NCBI GenBank assembly: GCA_024278215.1
Contig: JAJRTR010000114.1
Coordinates: forward strand, 1 to 8,202
From: a bacterium
GTDB lineage: Bacteria; UBP15; UBA6099; JAJRTR01
Direction of reading: 5' to 3'
Length of the DNA stretch: 8,202 nt
The notes below the pieces were generated by a model. That model worked only from the letters and a program-made list of their open reading frames with translations, was not told where the DNA came from and ran no database searches. Positions 6,371-8,202 of this stretch are shown here, in pieces (position 1 is the first letter of the stretch; every line of letters begins with the position of its first letter). A program made the translations under genes and the position numbers.

Positions 6371-6379
6371 GCCGTCACA

Positions 6380-6652
6380 TTATTCCTTGTCGCGATGTAT
6401 ATGCGGGCCTTCTTTTTCAGCAAACCTGTTTGCAATTGTTTCAGGCTGAAGAGCGGAAAGAACGATGTGGCCGCTGTCCATGACGACAATCGCGCGCGTC
6501 CTTCTTCCACATGTCGAAGCAATCAGCGTACCCTTTCCTTTTGCCTCCTGCATCAATCTTTTGATAGGTGCTGATTCAGGCGAAACTATTGCGATTACTC
6601 GATCCGCGGAAATTATGTTCCCGAATCCTATATTTATAAGTCTCGTTTTCAA
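6380..6652 (-). CDS. remA: RemA-type DUF370 regulatory protein
   Basis: The 90-residue product is nearly a match to the RemA/YlzA family through its whole length: [21 protein letters not shown] (5-25), [10 protein letters not shown] (28-37), [12 protein letters not shown] (49-60) and [14 protein letters not shown] (64-77). In Bacillus subtilis RemA is a ring-forming DNA-binding activator of biofilm matrix operons; Arg18 and Pro29, positions I recall as altered in the original mutants, are present here at the same numbers. I chose TTG 6652 as start: GGGAGGT stands 5-6 bases upstream and the N-terminus then begins in family register. In-frame alternatives at 6709 (ATG) and 6730 (TTG) would add 19 or 26 unconserved residues with poorer ribosome binding sites. 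It is first in the cluster with gmk, rpoZ and coaBC. Its target here is unknown; a link to surface or matrix genes is inference. Confidence 0.92.
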   Translation of the reverse strand: MKTRLINIGFGNIISADRVIAIVSPESAPIKRLMQEAKGKGTLIASTCGRRTRAIVVMDSGHIVLSALQPETIANRFAEKEGPHIHRDKE

Positions 6653-6970
6653 TATGACCTCCCTGACCTCTTCGTTTGCACTTTTCTTGAATTCTTCCTT
6701 AAACAACATGCTTCCAGGGTTTTCGCTCAACCACTAACCCGTTATATTTCACCAATGCGGGTAAAAATGCTGTATTTACCTGTTCTATCGTCGGCGAACT
6801 CTTGCCTGCTTTTATAGCATTATTCTATTATCTCGCAACAAAAATGCAATAAAAACCATGACTTTTTGTGAAAAACATAAGAATATCTTCAATATTCTAC
6901 CTTCAGCTGTCTCTTTCGTTGCATAACGGGGGAAATCACAATTCGCCACCGGTCAGAACCGTATACTATC
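6653..6970. other. Leader and upstream region of the remA cluster
   Basis: No gene is seen here. From right to left it contains a stretch of unclear origin next to the repeat (6900-6970), the promoter at 6811-6838, and a leader of about 150 bases before the TTG of remA. yicC, which precedes remA in many Firmicutes, is absent. Confidence 0.5.
6811..6838 (-). promoter_or_regulatory. Promoter of the remA-gmk-rpoZ-coaBC cluster
   Basis: On the minus strand TTGCGA (6838-6833) and TATAAA (6816-6811) are separated by 16 bases, with TGC directly before the -10 box as in extended -10 promoters and A/T-rich DNA upstream. Transcription would begin near 6804. Confidence 0.55.
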
Positions 6971-7104
6971 GAGCCAATTGCAAAATCATGTTCGTAGCGA
7001 GGTCGAGCGAAATTGTTCAGAGCAAGGCGGAGGTATAAAATCCTCGCAGGCGTACTTGTAGAGTACGTCGAGTACGATTTTACACCGACAACGCAGCTAT
7101 TGAC
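6971..7104 (+). repeat. MITE-like palindromic interspersed repeat, copy 2 (right end lost)
   Basis: The left terminal repeat GAGCCAATTGCAAAAT is at 6971-6986. From 7008 to 7104 it matches bases 1-97 with 6 mismatches; then homology stops sharply where copy 1 continues for 44 more bases to its right terminal repeat. The palindromic core is at about 7028-7090, with the inner stem CGTACT (7051-7056)/AGTACG (7062-7067), ATAAAATCCTCG on the left arm and CGAGTACGATTTTACA on the right. The right end was lost by whatever event joined it to the recombinase fragment. Confidence 0.8.
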
Positions 7105-7135
7105 TTTATGTAAAGCAAAGAGTTGTGTAAAGTCA
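7101..7135. repeat. Short inverted repeat at the junction of repeat and recombinase fragment
   Basis: TGACTTTA (7101-7108) and TAAAGTCA (7128-7135) are perfect 8-bp inverted copies around 19 bases, at the very edge of repeat copy 2. The position fits an element end or a recombinase core site of the inserted element, but this is speculation from position alone. Confidence 0.4.
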
Positions 7136-7180
7136 TTGTGCATTCCTCCTTTCTACACTACATGTTGTGGTCACCCACTT

Positions 7181-7378
7181 GATTCCCGGATGCCCCTTCT
7201 TTTTCTTCGCTTCTGTCGTGATGTAGATAACATTCCTCCGGAAAAGTTGACTATTGAAGATGTGGAATATGAAACATTCACGAGATTCCTTGAATACTTG
7301 AAAACAGATCGCGGGTGCGGGACACGAACAGTGAACAACAGGCTGGCTGCTTTTCATTCGTTTTTTCGTTACGTCCAG
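7181..7378 (+). pseudogene. Fragment of a tyrosine recombinase/integrase (N-terminal core-binding domain)
   Basis: Read from 7181, about 66 codons translate as a SAM-like core-binding domain of transposon-type tyrosine recombinases: LLFLRFCRDVDNIPPEKLTI, then a middle part with FTRFLEYLKTDRG, and TVNNRLAAFHSFFRYVQ at the end. This is the pattern of the XerC-like integrases found in groups on mobile elements. The start of the domain (about 20-30 residues) is missing or scrambled, there is no ribosome binding site, and similarity stops at Gln (7376-7378). The catalytic domain with its Arg/His/Tyr residues is absent. The frame remains open into flanking DNA at both ends, but those parts are non-homologous. 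It is a dead remnant of a mobile element. Confidence 0.8.
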
Positions 7379-7381
7379 AAG

Positions 7382-7483
7382 TTGCGTTGCGGACCGCAAT
7401 GTTATTTCAGCGGCTGCCGCGCATACCAGGAATATCATAGCGAATAATAGAAAAGAAAAAATAAATTTCTTTTTTCCGGACAT
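7382..7483 (-). pseudogene. 5' stump of a membrane-anchored gene cut by the recombinase fragment
   Basis: Codons 1-34 from ATG 7483 encode a Lys-rich start (MSGKKKF), one hydrophobic segment (residues about 7-24) and AAAAEITLRS. A single membrane anchor followed by an E..LR motif is common at the start of exported SGNH/GDSL-type hydrolases, so such an enzyme is possible but not proven. The gene starts 7 bp after the stop of the upstream Ig-like gene and was likely co-transcribed with it. At about 7379-7384 it meets the recombinase fragment head to head. The frame runs on to 7133 only as antisense of that fragment, and no continuation of the original gene is visible up to the repeat. Confidence 0.55.
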
Positions 7484-7490
7484 AATTATT

Positions 7491-8202
7491 CTATTCTTTA
7501 TTCGCCGGTTCGATCACAGCCTCGGCTTCGACAGGTTCGCTGTACATCTTTGTTTTGTCTTTGGCCTGGAAGCGGAAGTGATAATCACCCGGCGGGAAGA
7601 GATCGGGGATCGAGAAGTCCTGCTTGACGACACCGTCCTTGTCCGGCGGCATCGAGAGTGTCAGTCCTATCTCGTCGATGGTAATAAGAATCTGCGTCAG
7701 GTCGCCGTCCGGGTCGTCGGCGTGTATCTCGAAATGGATTTTCTCGCCGATCTTTATTTTTTCGGGCAGGTCCAGCTTTGTGATCACCGGGGCGTGTGCA
7801 CCTTCGGGATACTTGATAGGCAGTACGTCGATTTCGGCGGTGAGTTCATTGCTGGTTTCGCCCCAGCGGTCGACGGCCACGGCGCGAACAAGAGATTTGC
7901 CAAGCGCGGCTTTTTCATAAATCCTGTATCTACCTGTATAGACGCCGTCCTTTTTAACTTTGTCGCCGCCGTTTTTTCCGTCATCATAAAGCAACGCCAT
8001 ATCGTTGCCGCAGTCGAGCCGCACCTTTACAAATATTATGTCTCTGTTGGGGTCCTCGGCCTTGACGCTGGACTTTATCAATTTGTTCTGCCGGGCTTCG
8101 CCGTCTACGCTCACCTCGAAGTCTGAAACCTTCGGTGGCATGTTCTTCGATTCGTCCCTTGCCCAGGGCGGGTGATATTCTTTGCGCTTCAGATACTTAT
8201 TA
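7491..8202 (-). CDS. C-terminal part of an extracellular protein with two Ig-like domains
   Basis: The frame is open to the window edge (236 visible residues); ATG 8141 has no good ribosome binding site and the 20 codons upstream are open, so the gene very likely continues outside. Counting from Met at 8141, residues 1-107 form one beta-sandwich with LLYDDGKNGGDKVKKDGVYT (50-69), an Asp/Gly-rich loop typical of calcium-binding surface Ig-like modules. Residues about 115-212 form a second one, with PVITKLDLPEKIKIGEKIHF (118-137) and ADDPDGDLTQ (141-150), similar to PKD/cadherin-like modules. No enzymatic motif or C-terminal anchor is seen; it ends in EPANKE. Cell-surface or secreted location is inferred from the domains; the signal peptide would lie beyond the window. 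The following gene on the strand is the truncated membrane-anchored stump. Confidence 0.8.
   Translation of the reverse strand, partial: NKYLKRKEYHPPWARDESKNMPPKVSDFEVSVDGEARQNKLIKSSVKAEDPNRDIIFVKVRLDCGNDMALLYDDGKNGGDKVKKDGVYTGRYRIYEKAALGKSLVRAVAVDRWGETSNELTAEIDVLPIKYPEGAHAPVITKLDLPEKIKIGEKIHFEIHADDPDGDLTQILITIDEIGLTLSMPPDKDGVVKQDFSIPDLFPPGDYHFRFQAKDKTKMYSEPVEAEAVIEPANKE

Noticed and set aside
7578-8126. Plus-strand frame opposite the Ig-like gene
   Set aside because: The minus strand shows coherent Ig-like domain motifs; the plus frame shows none.

Overview
The window looks like a chromosomal piece of a flagellated, diderm-like bacterium from a lineage I cannot name. Two exported proteins with Ig-like folds (one ending in a Trp-rich W..WW..NR signature), the clustering of remA, gmk, rpoZ and coaBC outside an obvious Firmicute setting, and palindromic interspersed repeats would fit an environmental or metagenome-derived lineage (PVC or Omnitrophota-like, or a deltaproteobacterial relative). 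This placement is inference only.

Left part (1-3303, + strand). A palindromic, MITE-like repeat (1-141) is followed by about 500 bp without a convincing gene. Next comes the most unusual gene of the window, at 662-2215: a flagellin whose N- and C-terminal filament-core regions are kept but whose variable middle is replaced by a von Willebrand factor A (VWA) domain with a MIDAS-type motif (DDTAS). If assembled, the filament would display a VWA domain at every subunit that carries it. Behind it, from its own likely sigma-70 promoter, is an exported protein with an N-terminal beta-sandwich and a C-terminal HEAT-like helical part (2344-3303).

Middle part (3333-6652, - strand). Read in transcription order this is remA (DUF370), gmk, rpoZ and coaBC, a housekeeping cluster known from Firmicutes and some other phyla, driven by a good promoter at 6811-6838. 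The cluster joins a matrix/biofilm-type DNA-binding regulator, guanylate kinase, RNA polymerase omega (here with a 51-residue acidic tail) and the two-step CoA enzyme. After a 179-bp gap with its own promoter and a candidate operator comes an IscR-like Rrf2 regulator with four clustered cysteines.

Right part (6971-8202). This is a scarred accessory region. A second copy of the palindromic repeat (6971-7104) abuts a short fragment of a tyrosine recombinase (7181-7378, + strand). That fragment in turn abuts the first 34 codons of a - strand membrane-anchored gene whose remainder is missing. Upstream of that stump, 7 bp away, is the 3' part of an extracellular protein with two Ig-like domains, which runs off the window end. 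The two repeat copies lie in the same orientation and bracket nearly the whole window.
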